Source of the DNA: an uncultured Christensenella sp.
GTDB taxonomy: Bacteria; Bacillota; Clostridia; Christensenellales; Borkfalkiaceae
Assembly (NCBI GenBank): GCA_910583545.1
Contig: CAJTXM010000004.1
Location: 92,168 to 137,315 of the forward strand
Reading direction: 5' to 3'
Length of the DNA: 45,148 nt
Position numbers and translations under genes: made by a program. Shown here in pieces: positions 16,801-24,460 of this stretch (position 1 is the stretch's first letter; each line of letters opens with the position of its first letter). The notes below the pieces were generated by a model, which was not told the DNA's origin, did no database searches, and saw only the letters and a program-made list of their open reading frames with translations.

Positions 16801-17691
16801 AAAATCGAAAGTAAATGACGATATCTCATTAAAAGTTGACACTCCGTTATCGGAAGGAACACCATCAACGCTTGACATTACTGAAATACCAGAAGGCGTT
16901 ATCGAAATAGTAAACTTATTACTTGTTTCTATCTGTCTTACGTTGCCTTTCATATATTCAAAGGAATAAGCCAAACCGCTTTTAAATTTGACGCTTTTAA
17001 GCGTATCCCCCTCATAAACATATAAAACAAGAACTTTCCCGTCCACATCGAGTATTTTTGAAAGCATTTCGTCTTCATTATATTCAAAACGATAAATGTC
17101 TTTTGCCTCATTATAATCAGTACAATCTGACGGAACTTGCTTTATATGTGTAGGACGGCAATCACCGTATTCAGAATCGTAATTTTCCCCCTTTATATGA
17201 TAGTAATTTCCGTTCCTATCACAGATAAAGACAAGATTTCCGTATAAATTGAACCCTTTAATAATTTTGTCATTAACTAACCAGCGAATAGGACGAAAAT
17301 TTTTTCTCTCTTGACCGGTTAAGTTATCAATAGCTTTATAAGACGGTATACTTTTAATTATATTAGGTTCGTATTCACTTCTTATAAAATCTTTAAAATA
17401 TCCGAAATCTTCGGTATACGAATTACCGAAATAATCGATATACGTGTAAATTTTGTTTTCAGCAGGTAAAGATATATCTGCCGTCAACCTCTCAATCACA
17501 TTAATATTAAAGCCTTTTCCGAAAATACTGTTTTGATTGAGATTAAATGCGTGACCAATACCTAAACCGCAGAGTGTATCTTCTGCAGCCACATCCGTAA
17601 AATTCAAAACTGCCGACTGTGCGAGCAAATTCGCCGAATAAACCAAACCGTCCGAAAGTTCGTAATCTTTATAATAATATCTATAAGCCAT
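13828..17691 (-). CDS. RHS-repeat protein, probable polymorphic toxin with hydrophobic tip
   Basis: The protein has 1287 residues. The middle (about 450-1090) has many YD/RHS repeats (YTYDHDGNRT, YDYDAWGNFTVYDGNG-like units) that build a beta cocoon. The core ends with RYYDPEVGRFISID and NPVMNVDPTGH near residue 1090, the usual border before the variable toxin. The tip of about 195 residues is full of Gly-rich hydrophobic stretches (GLILAGLLIGGGAIIGG, GKGALVGGLLGATSG) and has no nuclease motif that I can see, so it may act on membranes. No signal peptide or secretion domain is seen at the N-terminus. Two small membrane proteins downstream are candidate immunity proteins. AT content rises in the tip and partners compared with the core, consistent with tip exchange. 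AAGGGGGA precedes the ATG. Confidence 0.85.
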   Translation of the reverse strand: MAYRYYYKDYELSDGLVYSANLLAQSAVLNFTDVAAEDTLCGLGIGHAFNLNQNSIFGKGFNINVIERLTADISLPAENKIYTYIDYFGNSYTEDFGYFKDFIRSEYEPNIIKSIPSYKAIDNLTGQERKNFRPIRWLVNDKIIKGFNLYGNLVFICDRNGNYYHIKGENYDSEYGDCRPTHIKQVPSDCTDYNEAKDIYRFEYNEDEMLSKILDVDGKVLVLYVYEGDTLKSVKFKSGLAYSFEYMKGNVRQIETSNKFTISITPSGISVMSSVDGVPSDNGVSTFNEISSFTFDFSNNITTVTKDKDNFEKFIFRDGKLSYYYLYENGRYIAAEKHTEENKDVGNYKNALIKTVYKADRETLFGTVMGNITFGKGEYDRSTFAKIYVYRYLSAPYEAYKLINNEKREYANSLDTFNYKSSTFEYHISSGSGYFNRENVYINIHGSDKRIEHTIQSFYDAYDRISKVLKQISDDTGLGEFISYDYASENYLAFPTCITSCKTEKNNITKQTHYDVYGRVTQEKDVLNRYTKYTYKNGTRRISVTEGADGINKFYSYNENGKPMSIMLNDFVHSFNYTDGELTGIKKPNTQIFDYTYDEKRSLKAVKYFSAKTEEYTYSDSDKYDYTTHKFADGKGMCIRTTKSNGTELCSFDGVAQFQNTYYENGLLKKQSDYLTDIFSDYAYNDIGRLIKVSNANLTEAYGYDSYGNITSLKLSGACNYNYSYTYSDSSANRLTQMTVSTYTVTPSYDKIGRSTGKKIAVNVGAGTSFLTQTIIYSGAYPYSVSYDDPSVWIGYKYNAYGNITNIENNAKQAYFVYERNNRLKREDNERLNKTIIYTYDHDGNRTHRYVYAYSRATTPQLLKNTPLRHDIYTYNSRMQLLSDGNTNGFTYDGDGNPTKYRGHTLTWQKGMLTSYAGIALSYDGYGRRSTKNGITFTYDSNSRLIKQSNGLEFLYDESGVMAFKYKEKLYTYLKDIQGNIIGIIDSAKTLIAKYEYDAWGNFTVYDGNGNVLGTSETLYQSTNAVWNINPFRYRGYYYDIETGLYYLLSRYYDPEVGRFISIDNSGYADPETINGLNLYLYCNNNPVMNVDPTGHWVLGLILAGLLIGGGAIIGGVSAAVKGENIAEGIFEGIFIGGLLTCSILMSFYGIGLLSTSKILGSILALGGFVSAFSLGQNIDKQINQGKGFGSFNKTQMFDAWGKGALVGGLLGATSGVFSIIGSYYANLIGLAGSFSGKLLELFSFAGGAIGGFAGGYLINSLFTNNGVFSNKIPTWIATLLKMLGNI

Positions 17692-17720
17692 AAATCCCCC
17701 TTATATTCGCCTTTCGCGTA

Positions 17721-19184
17721 TTATTTTATAAACTGCTTTAATTCCTCTGAAACTTTCTTTTTGTCGATTATTTTTGTGAAACGCGGAAGCTTGTCCCTCA
17801 GCTCTTTCAAACACTTAGGCACAGCCATAGCGGTCGCGGCGTGGAGGCGTTTTACGCCCTTGAAGCTGTCCTTGACGTCGTTGCCCGTGACCGCGTACAA
17901 AACGTCCTGAGGGAATTTATAGGGGTTCGCCGTTGCTACGATTACCGCCTTGGTTTCATCCTTCTTGTTCTTTTCGAAAAAGTCGACGGCGACTTTCATT
18001 GCACAGCCCGTCTGCGTGTCCATCGTATAGCCCGTGTCAACAAAAACGTCGTACATAGCTTCAACGCAGTCTTCTTCCGACGCACTGCCTGCGTCGAAGA
18101 TTTCGGCAATCGCCTTAAACTCGGTTTCCGTAACCGAAAAATTGCCCTCTTCTTTAAGCTGGGTCATACGCTTTGCCGTAAGCTTGGAATCCCTGCCCGA
18201 AACCTCGTAAATAAGGCGTTCGCAATTGTGCGCGAACAGCGCGTCGAGCGCGGGCGAAGTGGTTCTTACCAACTCCTGCGCCAAAGTATATCTGCCCGTT
18301 TTCAGAAATTCCGCGAGCGAGCTGTTTTCATTTGAGGCGCAGCGTATTTTGCGTATGGGAAGCCCCATCTTCCTTGCGTAGAACGCAGATATCGCGTTCC
18401 CTAAATTTCCGCAGGGAATAACGAAATCTATCTCCTCGCCCTTTTCTATCTGTTCGGACGAAAGAAGGTCGGCATACGCAGAGAAGAAATATACTGTCTG
18501 CAACGCCGTAACGCCGAAATTCTGAGAACTGAAATAAATCAATTCCGCCGAAGCCTCTTGCGCCGAAGTTTTTATCTCAGATGAAGCAAGCGCGTCTCTG
18601 ACCGCCGAAGCGCAGGCGTCTGGCGTACCCTTGACCGCCTCTGACAGTACGTTTCCGCCCTCCTGTATGCCGAGCTGTATTTTCTGCATTTTGGCAAGGC
18701 TTTCATTGGAATAGAAAGCAAGCGCAAAAAAGCCGTCCTCGTTTTTAAACGCTTCCATCGCCGACTTTCCGCTTTCGGCGGAGCTTGACACTACTATTTT
18801 CTTCTTTTCGGCCGCGACGGCTTTGAGAATATTTTTAAGCACGAACGCCGACATATCCTTGTACGAACAGGAGGGTCCGTGGAAAAGTTCGAGCATATAC
18901 ACCCCGTCGTCAAGTCGGACGAGCGGAGCGGCGTCGTCCGCGCCGAACGACGAATAAGCGCTTTCGCACGCAGACAAAATCTCTTTTGCAAGTTCGGGGA
19001 AAAACTTACTTAAAATTTTAGCCGCGCGCTCGGCATAGCTCATTTCGAGCATAGCGTCCATTTCCTCTTCTGAAACGGTCGGGAATTTTTCGGGGACGAA
19101 CAGTCCGCCGTTTGCGGATAAGCCCTTTAATATAACGTCCGTGCCCGTGACCTTTTCACTGCTTCTCGTTGATACGAATTTCAT
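17721..19184 (-). CDS. thrC: Threonine synthase, divergent
   Basis: The protein has 487 residues from the ATG at 19184, which has GACGAGG upstream; the frame opens at a GTG two codons earlier. It is expected to turn O-phosphohomoserine into threonine with PLP. The PLP lysine is in FHGPSCSYKDMSA (K109). The N-terminal motif STRS and the ending typical of the long bacterial form are present. The phosphate loop is unusual: the family's SGDTG is replaced here by SSAESGKSA, and the usual GNFDD is replaced by GTPDA. The later PCGNLGNA fits the family (usually SxNSIN or PtGNfGN). Activity is therefore likely but not certain. It is downstream of a small P-loop gene with a hairpin between them. Confidence 0.82.
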   Translation of the reverse strand: MKFVSTRSSEKVTGTDVILKGLSANGGLFVPEKFPTVSEEEMDAMLEMSYAERAAKILSKFFPELAKEILSACESAYSSFGADDAAPLVRLDDGVYMLELFHGPSCSYKDMSAFVLKNILKAVAAEKKKIVVSSSAESGKSAMEAFKNEDGFFALAFYSNESLAKMQKIQLGIQEGGNVLSEAVKGTPDACASAVRDALASSEIKTSAQEASAELIYFSSQNFGVTALQTVYFFSAYADLLSSEQIEKGEEIDFVIPCGNLGNAISAFYARKMGLPIRKIRCASNENSSLAEFLKTGRYTLAQELVRTTSPALDALFAHNCERLIYEVSGRDSKLTAKRMTQLKEEGNFSVTETEFKAIAEIFDAGSASEEDCVEAMYDVFVDTGYTMDTQTGCAMKVAVDFFEKNKKDETKAVIVATANPYKFPQDVLYAVTGNDVKDSFKGVKRLHAATAMAVPKCLKELRDKLPRFTKIIDKKKVSEELKQFIK

Positions 19185-19205
19185 ACACACCTCGTCAATG
19201 TCAAT

Positions 19206-19237
19206 AAAGGCGGCACATTCCTGCGCCGCCCTTTTTT
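19206..19237. terminator. Hairpin in front of thrC
   Basis: GGCGGC pairs with GCCGCC around a 10-nt loop, flanked by A and T runs on both sides. On the minus strand it lies after the P-loop gene and just before the thrC ribosome site. It may end the P-loop transcript or reduce readthrough into thrC. No separate thrC promoter was found in the 63-bp gap. Confidence 0.65.
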
Positions 19238-19247
19238 ATGCTTAATT

Positions 19248-19655
19248 TTAAGCGTATTTCGCTATAAAATCGGGAAGTTCTTCCTTAGACGCACTGCAAG
19301 TAATAGTAACCGTGATGGAATTTTCTTCCGATACTTTATCGAGCATATAGAATATGCCTGCAAGCTCTTTCAGCTCTTTGCCTGCAATACGCACGATTCC
19401 GTCTATGTAAATATATTCATAATCGCTGTTGCCTGCGGCAATGCCCTTTACGAAACCGCAAAGCGCGTCTTCACCCGTAATATTCCAGTCCTTCACGTCG
19501 ACAAAACGGATGTTGCGGTTTAAATCATACATATACCTTTTCGTATCTGTGATAAAAACGCTTACGCCCTTTGCGTTCTGGACGTTCATATTCGCCGCGT
19601 CGATAAGTTGTTTGGTTTTGCCCGTGCCTTTGGATCCGTAAACAAGTTTAATCAT
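19248..19655 (-). CDS. Small P-loop ATPase-like protein
   Basis: The protein has 135 residues. Walker A is GSKGTGKT (8-15), and Walker B is probably YEYIYIDGI near residue 80. The rest is a single alpha/beta domain that ends soon after; there are no partner domains. Such short P-loop proteins are common in Clostridia and are often labelled ATP-binding or twitching-motility protein without proof. AGGAGG precedes the ATG. It seems to share a transcript with thrC through a hairpin. Function is not known. Confidence 0.7.
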   Translation of the reverse strand: MIKLVYGSKGTGKTKQLIDAANMNVQNAKGVSVFITDTKRYMYDLNRNIRFVDVKDWNITGEDALCGFVKGIAAGNSDYEYIYIDGIVRIAGKELKELAGIFYMLDKVSEENSITVTITCSASKEELPDFIAKYA

Positions 19656-19836
19656 TAAATAAGCCTCCTCGCTTTAAACTTCTTCTGCATATATTCTAAC
19701 AGAGATAAACGCAAATTTCAATACTTTTTTTAAAATTTTATCAAAAAAAACACTTTTATTATAATCTTTCGGCTTCTATGGGCGAACAGTACAAATAGTG
19801 TGCGGATTTCGCGGGGGAGTTTACATAGACGTAAAT

Positions 19837-19873
19837 AACCGAGCAAAACCGCAAAGTCAACGCAGTATTGCGA
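19837..19873. repeat. Dispersed intergenic repeat, copy B
   Basis: AACCGAGCA (19837-19845) and ACGCAGTATTGCGA (19860-19873) match copy A at 8515-8567. The spacer is 16 nt shorter. It begins 20 nt past the stop of the aminotransferase gene. The rest of the gap (19656-19892) is AT-rich and I see no gene in it. Confidence 0.6.
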
Positions 19874-19892
19874 CGCTTAGACAAAGCGAGAA

Positions 19893-21095
19893 TTATTCGC
19901 ACTCGTTCGCAAATTCAATAATGCGGTTCAACCCCTCTTCGATATCTTTTTCGTCCAAAGCGTATGAAAGACGGATAAAATCGTCGTCACCGAACACGAC
20001 GCCGGGAGTCAAGGCGACTTTTTTATAGTCTAAAAGCATTTCGGCAACGTCCGCGCTTCCCTTTATCCTGTGTCCGTCGTAACTCTTTCCGTAGAGGTTG
20101 TCGCAGAGAAGCATAGCGTAGAACGCCCCGTCGGGCTTGACGTAGTCGAAGCCGTACTCCTTCATTTTTTCAAGTTTTTCAAGCATAAAGGCACGGCGCC
20201 TGCCGAAAGTTGCGACCATATCTTCCATAGGCTTTTTATCCCCCTCCAACGCATCGATGACCGCGTACTGCGTCATCGTGTTTACGTTCGAAGTCGAGTG
20301 GCTCTGGAACGAAGCTATCGCCTTTGCAACGTGTTCGGGAGCGGCAAGATAGCCGAGTCTCCAACCCGTCATTGCGTATGACTTTGAAACGCCGTTAATT
20401 ACTATCGTCTGCTCTTTCATTTTAGGCGAACAGCCGGCAATGGAAAAATGCGTTTCACCGCCGTAGATGAGTTTTTCGTAGATTTCGTCGGAAATTACCG
20501 TAAGGTCGTATCTTTCGCACACGTCGGCGATTTTGCGTATCTCCTCTTCGGTGTATACCGCGCCCGTCGGGTTACAGGGACTGTTGAAAATGAGCATCTT
20601 CGTCTTCGGCGTTATCATATTCTCGATCTGCGACGCGGTTACTTTATAGCCGTGTCTGTATTTTGCCATAACGTAGACGGGCACGCCTCCGCAGGCTTTG
20701 ACTATTTCGGGATAAGTAAGCCAATAGGGCTTGGGGATAAGCACCTCGTCGCCCTCGTTTACAGTCGCAAACACCGCGTTGAAAATAGAGTGCTTTGCGC
20801 CGTTGGAAATTATTATCTGCGACGGGTCGTATTCAAGATTGTTTTCGTTTTTGAGTTTTCTGACAACGGCTTTTTTGAGCTTGGGAAGTCCCGAAGCCGC
20901 AACGTACTTCGTATAGCCCTTGTCAAGCGCGTCCTTTGCCGCCTGAACTATATGTGCAGGAGTGTCGAAATCGGGTTCGCCCACGCCGAAATTTATCACC
21001 CTTTCTCCTGCGGCTTTCAACTCGTTCGCTCTCGCTGAAATCGCAAGCGTCATACTCGGCGCAATCGCCTTTACTTTATCCGAAATCTTTATCAT
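19893..21095 (-). CDS. Pyridoxal-phosphate aminotransferase, probably aspartate aminotransferase
   Basis: The protein has 400 residues, fold type I. It moves an amino group between aspartate (or a related amino acid) and 2-oxoglutarate. Motifs are VINFGVGEPDFDTP, NSPCNPTGAV with the conserved Asn (N175), ISDEIYE with D203 and Y206, the PLP lysine in VSKSYAMTGWRLGY (K238), and the substrate arginine in FIRLSYA near the end. This matches the AspB/AatA subgroup Ib. It is a single-gene unit upstream of thrC on the same strand; aspartate is the source of threonine, which fits the neighbourhood but does not prove a link. Confidence 0.92.
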   Translation of the reverse strand: MIKISDKVKAIAPSMTLAISARANELKAAGERVINFGVGEPDFDTPAHIVQAAKDALDKGYTKYVAASGLPKLKKAVVRKLKNENNLEYDPSQIIISNGAKHSIFNAVFATVNEGDEVLIPKPYWLTYPEIVKACGGVPVYVMAKYRHGYKVTASQIENMITPKTKMLIFNSPCNPTGAVYTEEEIRKIADVCERYDLTVISDEIYEKLIYGGETHFSIAGCSPKMKEQTIVINGVSKSYAMTGWRLGYLAAPEHVAKAIASFQSHSTSNVNTMTQYAVIDALEGDKKPMEDMVATFGRRRAFMLEKLEKMKEYGFDYVKPDGAFYAMLLCDNLYGKSYDGHRIKGSADVAEMLLDYKKVALTPGVVFGDDDFIRLSYALDEKDIEEGLNRIIEFANECE

Positions 21096-21118
21096 ACCTT
21101 AAACCTCTGTATATTCCG

Positions 21119-21147
21119 ATTATACACTCTTTCCGCCTTTTTGACAA
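21119..21147 (-). promoter_or_regulatory. Promoter of the aminotransferase gene
   Basis: On the minus strand TTGTCA (21142-21147) and TATAAT (21119-21124) are 17 bp apart, about 25 bp before the ATG. Confidence 0.7.
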
Positions 21148-21186
21148 CTTACTGCGTTAATAAATCGAATATTACAGAAATTTAAA

Positions 21187-21218
21187 ATAAGAGTACGGAC
21201 AAAACGCCGTACTCTTAT
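21187..21218 (-). terminator. Terminator of the feo operon
   Basis: ATAAGAGTACGG pairs with CCGTACTCTTAT over 12 bp with an 8-nt loop. On the minus strand it is followed by TTTAAATTT. It begins 19 nt after the stop of the Cys-rich gene. Confidence 0.8.
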
Positions 21219-21237
21219 CGTCAATATCGATCCGGAA

Positions 21238-21402
21238 TCAATCTTTCTTTTTACCTTTTCGGCAGGCGGTACAGCCGCTGCAACCCGAACAGCCGCAATC
21301 GCAACCGCCCTTGCCCTTTATTTTTCTGTAAATCAGCCAGCCTATTACGCCGACCGCCGCTACGGTAATTACCGCGACGACAGCTATATCGAATGCGTTC
21401 AT
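21238..21402 (-). CDS. FeoB-associated Cys-rich membrane protein
   Basis: The protein has 54 residues: one membrane helix (about 5-25, FDIAVVAVITVAAVGVIGWL), then a basic stretch and a Cys-rich tail CDCGCSGCSGCTACRKG with seven cysteines. This is the pattern of the small protein that follows FeoB in many Firmicutes. It probably helps iron pass through or regulates FeoB, by analogy with FeoC; the mechanism is not settled. It lies 12 bp downstream of feoB with GGAGG before its ATG, as last gene of the operon. Confidence 0.88.
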   Translation of the reverse strand: MNAFDIAVVAVITVAAVGVIGWLIYRKIKGKGGCDCGCSGCSGCTACRKGKKKD

Positions 21403-21414
21403 TAATCACACCTC

Positions 21415-23751
21415 CTATTTACGACGTTTTTTATGAAAAATTTTCAAAATATCGAACTTGCCTATATTGCGCAAAACTATGAAAGTGATTATCAGAACCG
21501 CAACGGCGAGCCATATAAACAGCGTCCACCACCAACTGCCGACGGTATACACGCAGGCCGCGCAAAGATAACTTGTCACTACCCAGAAGAGCAGTGTCCA
21601 TCTGAATTTGCCTTTCGACAGTTCGCCTTTGGCCGTTGCACATGCGGCAAAACAGGGGATAGTCGTCATATTGAAAATAATAAACGATATTATCGCGGGA
21701 ACCGTAATGCCCGTACCCTCTATCATAGCGGCCGCCGCAAGAACCTCGTCGGCTTCCCAGTCGATATACGTCCTCGCGACCACTGCGGCGAGCGCGCCGA
21801 ACGTGGCAATGACGTTTTCCTTTGCCACAAGTCCGCAGATTGCCGCGACGGCAAACACCCAGCCGAACGAGCGGCCCAACTGCGAACCGAAGCCGAGAGG
21901 CGTGAACAGCGGCTGAACGAACATTCCCAGACTGCCCAGAATAGATTTATCCATCTGCACGTTTACAAGCCCTTCGACTTCGGCAAGCGACGCCCATTTT
22001 TCGGGATCGGACTCAAAGAGCTTTTGCGCGTCCTCCAAAAGGAACTGCCAGCCCCACGAAAAGGACTGTAACAGCCATATTATTACTGTCGACGCGAAAA
22101 TAATCGTAAACGCCTTTTTGACGAAGTGCTTGGATTTATCCCAAAGGTGGAGCATCAGATTTTTAAACGCAGGCAAGCGGTATGCAGGCAGTTCCATAAT
22201 GAACGGAGGCGTTTCGCCGCGCATAGTGGTATTCCGCATTAAAAGCACCGCACAGACTGCAATAATAATCCCCGCAAGGTACATCGAAAGAGTGATGACG
22301 TCCACGTTTCCGACGCCGAAAACTTCTAAAATTCCGCCTGTCATCGCCGTAAGAATGGGAAGCTTTGCACCGCAGGAGAAGAAAGGAATTACCCTTATCG
22401 TCGCCGTCCTTTCCTTTTCGTCTGCAAGCGTTCGCGTGTTTATCATTGCAGGCAGCGAACATCCGAAGCCCATAATCATAGGCATAAACGCTCTGCCCGA
22501 AAGCCCGAAACGGCGGAAAATTCTGTCAAGCACGAATGCAATTCTCGCCATATATCCCGTATCTTCTAAAATTGAGAAGCCCAAAAACAGGAACAGTATC
22601 TGAGGCAGGAAGCCGAGCACTGCAAATATGCCGCCCAAAATCGCGTCGCAGACAAGACTGTCAACCCACGCCGAGCCGTTGCATACTCCGATAAGAGAGG
22701 ACACGCCCAAATTAACGTAATCAAGAACAAAGTTTAAAAGATTTGTCAGAATTACCCCCGGCGAGAATACCGCGCCGTCGTAGAAACACGCCAGAAGTTT
22801 AGTGCCGAAATTGTCTTCATAGCCGAGTTCTTCAAGCGAAGGCATCCACGCCTGCCCCTCGGTAAAGCCGTTCAGGTAAAACAGATTTTCCGAGAAAGTC
22901 AGATGGAATACAAAGAAGAGAATTACCGCAAAAATAGGAATAGCCCATATTCTGTGAGTTAAAACCCTGTCGATTTTGTCCGATTTCGTCAGCGTTTCTT
23001 TTTCAGCTTTGACCTTTGCCGAAGCAAGGTCTGAGGATATGTATTTATAACGCCTGTCGGCAATCTCCGCCTCAAAGTCACGGCCGTCAGAAATCTTTTC
23101 AAGAACGTCCGAAGCGCCCTTTCTTTCAAGCTCTATCACGTCGTTTTCCAAAAGCTTTACCGCGTGAAAAAGCGGCGAAGAAACTTCTTCCGCTTCATAA
23201 AAAGCGCAGGCTGTTTCAAGCTGTTTGACAAACTCTTTTTTTATAACGGTCACGCCCTTTCTCTCCGACGGCATTGAAACGGCCCTTTCCATAAGCTGTT
23301 TTATTCCCTTTCCTTTTAACGCGGAGATAGTAACGACGGGCACGCCGAGCGCTTTTTCAAGCGCCTGGGCATCTATCCTGTCTCCCGATTTTTCCACCTC
23401 GTCTATCATATTCAGCGCAACTATCACAGGAACGTCCGTCTCTAAAATCTGAGTCGTCAGATAAAGATTTCGCTCTAAATTAGTCGCGTCGACAATATTG
23501 ATTATACCGTCTATCTTTTCGTCCAAAATGAAATTACGGGATATCACCTCTTCGGGCGTGTACGGCGAAAGCGAGTAAATGCCGGGCAGGTCGACAATAT
23601 TTATATTCTTTCCGCCGCCTTTATATACGCCCTCGCGCTTGTCTACGGTCACGCCCGGCCAGTTGCCGACGTGCGCCGTCGCGCCGGTAAGCGCATTGAA
23701 CAGCGTGGTCTTTCCGCAGTTCGGGTTCCCCGCCAAAGCAAAAGTTTTCAC
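21415..23751 (-). CDS. feoB: Ferrous iron transport protein B
   Basis: The protein has 778 residues. The N-terminal G domain has G1 GNPNCGKTTLFN, the switch GNWPGVTVDKREG, G3 DLPGIYSLSP and G4 ALNMIDE, followed by a helical domain to about residue 270. The membrane part has the Gate motifs (ILEDTGYMARIAFVLDRIF, FGCSLPAMINTRTL, FFSCGAKLPIL), which include the conserved cysteines of the iron path. It imports Fe2+ across the membrane. Its ATG overlaps the stop of the second feoA gene by 4 bp, so the two are translationally coupled. Confidence 0.97.
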   Translation of the reverse strand: MKTFALAGNPNCGKTTLFNALTGATAHVGNWPGVTVDKREGVYKGGGKNINIVDLPGIYSLSPYTPEEVISRNFILDEKIDGIINIVDATNLERNLYLTTQILETDVPVIVALNMIDEVEKSGDRIDAQALEKALGVPVVTISALKGKGIKQLMERAVSMPSERKGVTVIKKEFVKQLETACAFYEAEEVSSPLFHAVKLLENDVIELERKGASDVLEKISDGRDFEAEIADRRYKYISSDLASAKVKAEKETLTKSDKIDRVLTHRIWAIPIFAVILFFVFHLTFSENLFYLNGFTEGQAWMPSLEELGYEDNFGTKLLACFYDGAVFSPGVILTNLLNFVLDYVNLGVSSLIGVCNGSAWVDSLVCDAILGGIFAVLGFLPQILFLFLGFSILEDTGYMARIAFVLDRIFRRFGLSGRAFMPMIMGFGCSLPAMINTRTLADEKERTATIRVIPFFSCGAKLPILTAMTGGILEVFGVGNVDVITLSMYLAGIIIAVCAVLLMRNTTMRGETPPFIMELPAYRLPAFKNLMLHLWDKSKHFVKKAFTIIFASTVIIWLLQSFSWGWQFLLEDAQKLFESDPEKWASLAEVEGLVNVQMDKSILGSLGMFVQPLFTPLGFGSQLGRSFGWVFAVAAICGLVAKENVIATFGALAAVVARTYIDWEADEVLAAAAMIEGTGITVPAIISFIIFNMTTIPCFAACATAKGELSKGKFRWTLLFWVVTSYLCAACVYTVGSWWWTLFIWLAVAVLIITFIVLRNIGKFDILKIFHKKRRK

Positions 23752-23978
23752 TTTAATTCCACCTCCACAAATTCTGCTTCCGTCTTCCTGAGCGTCAGCT
23801 CGTAACCCCTGACGGTAATTTCTATCGGGTCGCCGAGCGGAGCCTTTTTCCGCATTGTCAGCTCTGCGCCGGGAGTCACACCCATATCGAAGAGCCTGCG
23901 CCGTATGCGCCCCTCACCCGTCACCGAAGCGATTTTTCCGCTTTCGCCGACAACGAATTCACTCAACTTCTTTATCAT
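23748..23978 (-). CDS. feoA: FeoA domain protein (second copy)
   Basis: The protein has 76 residues. It is a small SH3-like beta barrel; conserved features are the LFDMGVTPGAELTMRKKAP segment and the end ITVRGYELTLRKTEA. It is thought to bind FeoB and tune its activity. It overlaps feoB by 4 bp. A copy of the TTAACTATGGTTAA motif lies just upstream, between this gene and the first feoA gene. Two separate feoA genes before one feoB are common in Clostridia. Confidence 0.93.
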   Translation of the reverse strand: MIKKLSEFVVGESGKIASVTGEGRIRRRLFDMGVTPGAELTMRKKAPLGDPIEITVRGYELTLRKTEAEFVEVELK

Positions 23979-23995
23979 TTTTTCACCTCATTAAA

Positions 23996-24009
23996 TTAAC
24001 TATGGTTAA
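23996..24009. promoter_or_regulatory. Feo operator-like motif, copy 1
   Basis: TTAACTATGGTTAA is palindromic, with arms ATTAAC and GTTAAT once the flanking bases are included. It sits 18-31 bp before the second feoA start. It matches the motifs at 24288 and 24352 and looks like a metal-repressor site (DtxR or MntR type). Confidence 0.55.
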
Positions 24010-24028
24010 TATTTTGAATAAATTTTTC

Positions 24029-24044
24029 TGCGCCCGAAGGCGCA
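24029..24044 (-). terminator. UUCG-capped hairpin between the two feoA genes
   Basis: In the minus-strand RNA UGCGCC pairs with GGCGCA across a UUCG tetraloop, followed by GAAAAAUUU. It may weaken readthrough into feoA2-feoB or protect the 3' end of the first cistron. Confidence 0.5.
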
Positions 24045-24059
24045 TTATATTTTTTTGAA

Positions 24060-24272
24060 TTATGCTACTAAAATTTTGCCTGCCAGAGCTTTGTCGAGGC
24101 AGAGTCTTCCGTCTTTGACAACGACTATTACGTTTCCGCCGTTCGCGGAAATAAGCGTAATTTTACTGCCCTCGAAAATACCGAGTTCCCGCAAATGCTT
24201 TTTAACCTTATCCTCTGCACCTACTCTTCTGATTTCAAACTCTCTGCCTAACGGCGCTATTGCAATCGGCAT
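24060..24272 (-). CDS. feoA: FeoA domain protein (first copy)
   Basis: The protein has 70 residues and the same SH3-like fold as the second copy. Key segments are LREFGIFEGSKITLIS-like residues and the end GRLCLDKALAGKILV, where FeoA proteins close the barrel. It is first in the feo operon, behind a consensus promoter with two operator-like motifs. GGAG lies before the ATG. The first and second copies differ widely, so they may not be interchangeable. Confidence 0.92.
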   Translation of the reverse strand: MPIAIAPLGREFEIRRVGAEDKVKKHLRELGIFEGSKITLISANGGNVIVVVKDGRLCLDKALAGKILVA

Positions 24273-24287
24273 ATCGTCTCCTTAAAA

Positions 24288-24365
24288 TTAACCTTGATTA
24301 ACTTTTCTGTAAGTTATTATATTCATTAATAATGCGTTTGTCAACAAAAAAATAACCAAAGTTAA
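24288..24365 (-). promoter_or_regulatory. feo promoter with flanking operator-like motifs
   Basis: On the minus strand TTGACA (24339-24344) and TATAAT (24316-24321) are 17 bp apart. TTAACCTTGATTAA (24288-24301) lies just downstream of the likely +1. The complement of TTAACTTTGGTTAT (24352-24365) lies just upstream of the -35. Such placement fits repression by an iron-loaded DtxR-family protein. No regulator gene is in the window. Confidence 0.65.
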
Positions 24366-24422
24366 GTTTATTTTACAAATTTTACTAAAAATTACGAAAC
24401 ATCACGGCGGCGCATTAAAGAA

Positions 24423-24460
24423 ATAAAGCGTGACGTAACAAAAGTTACGTCACGCTTTAT
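24423..24460. terminator. Perfect 17-bp hairpin, junction copy 1
   Basis: A 17-bp stem closed by AAAA directly touches the outer tRNA-Ser 3' copy. On the minus strand it follows the CCA end, and TTTCTTTAA comes after it, so it looks like a tRNA terminator. It also separates the feo promoter region from the junction. Confidence 0.75.

Noticed and set aside
14255..16969. Plus-strand open frames inside the RHS gene
   Set aside because: They are shadows of the repeat-rich minus-strand gene, with no ribosome sites or family features.
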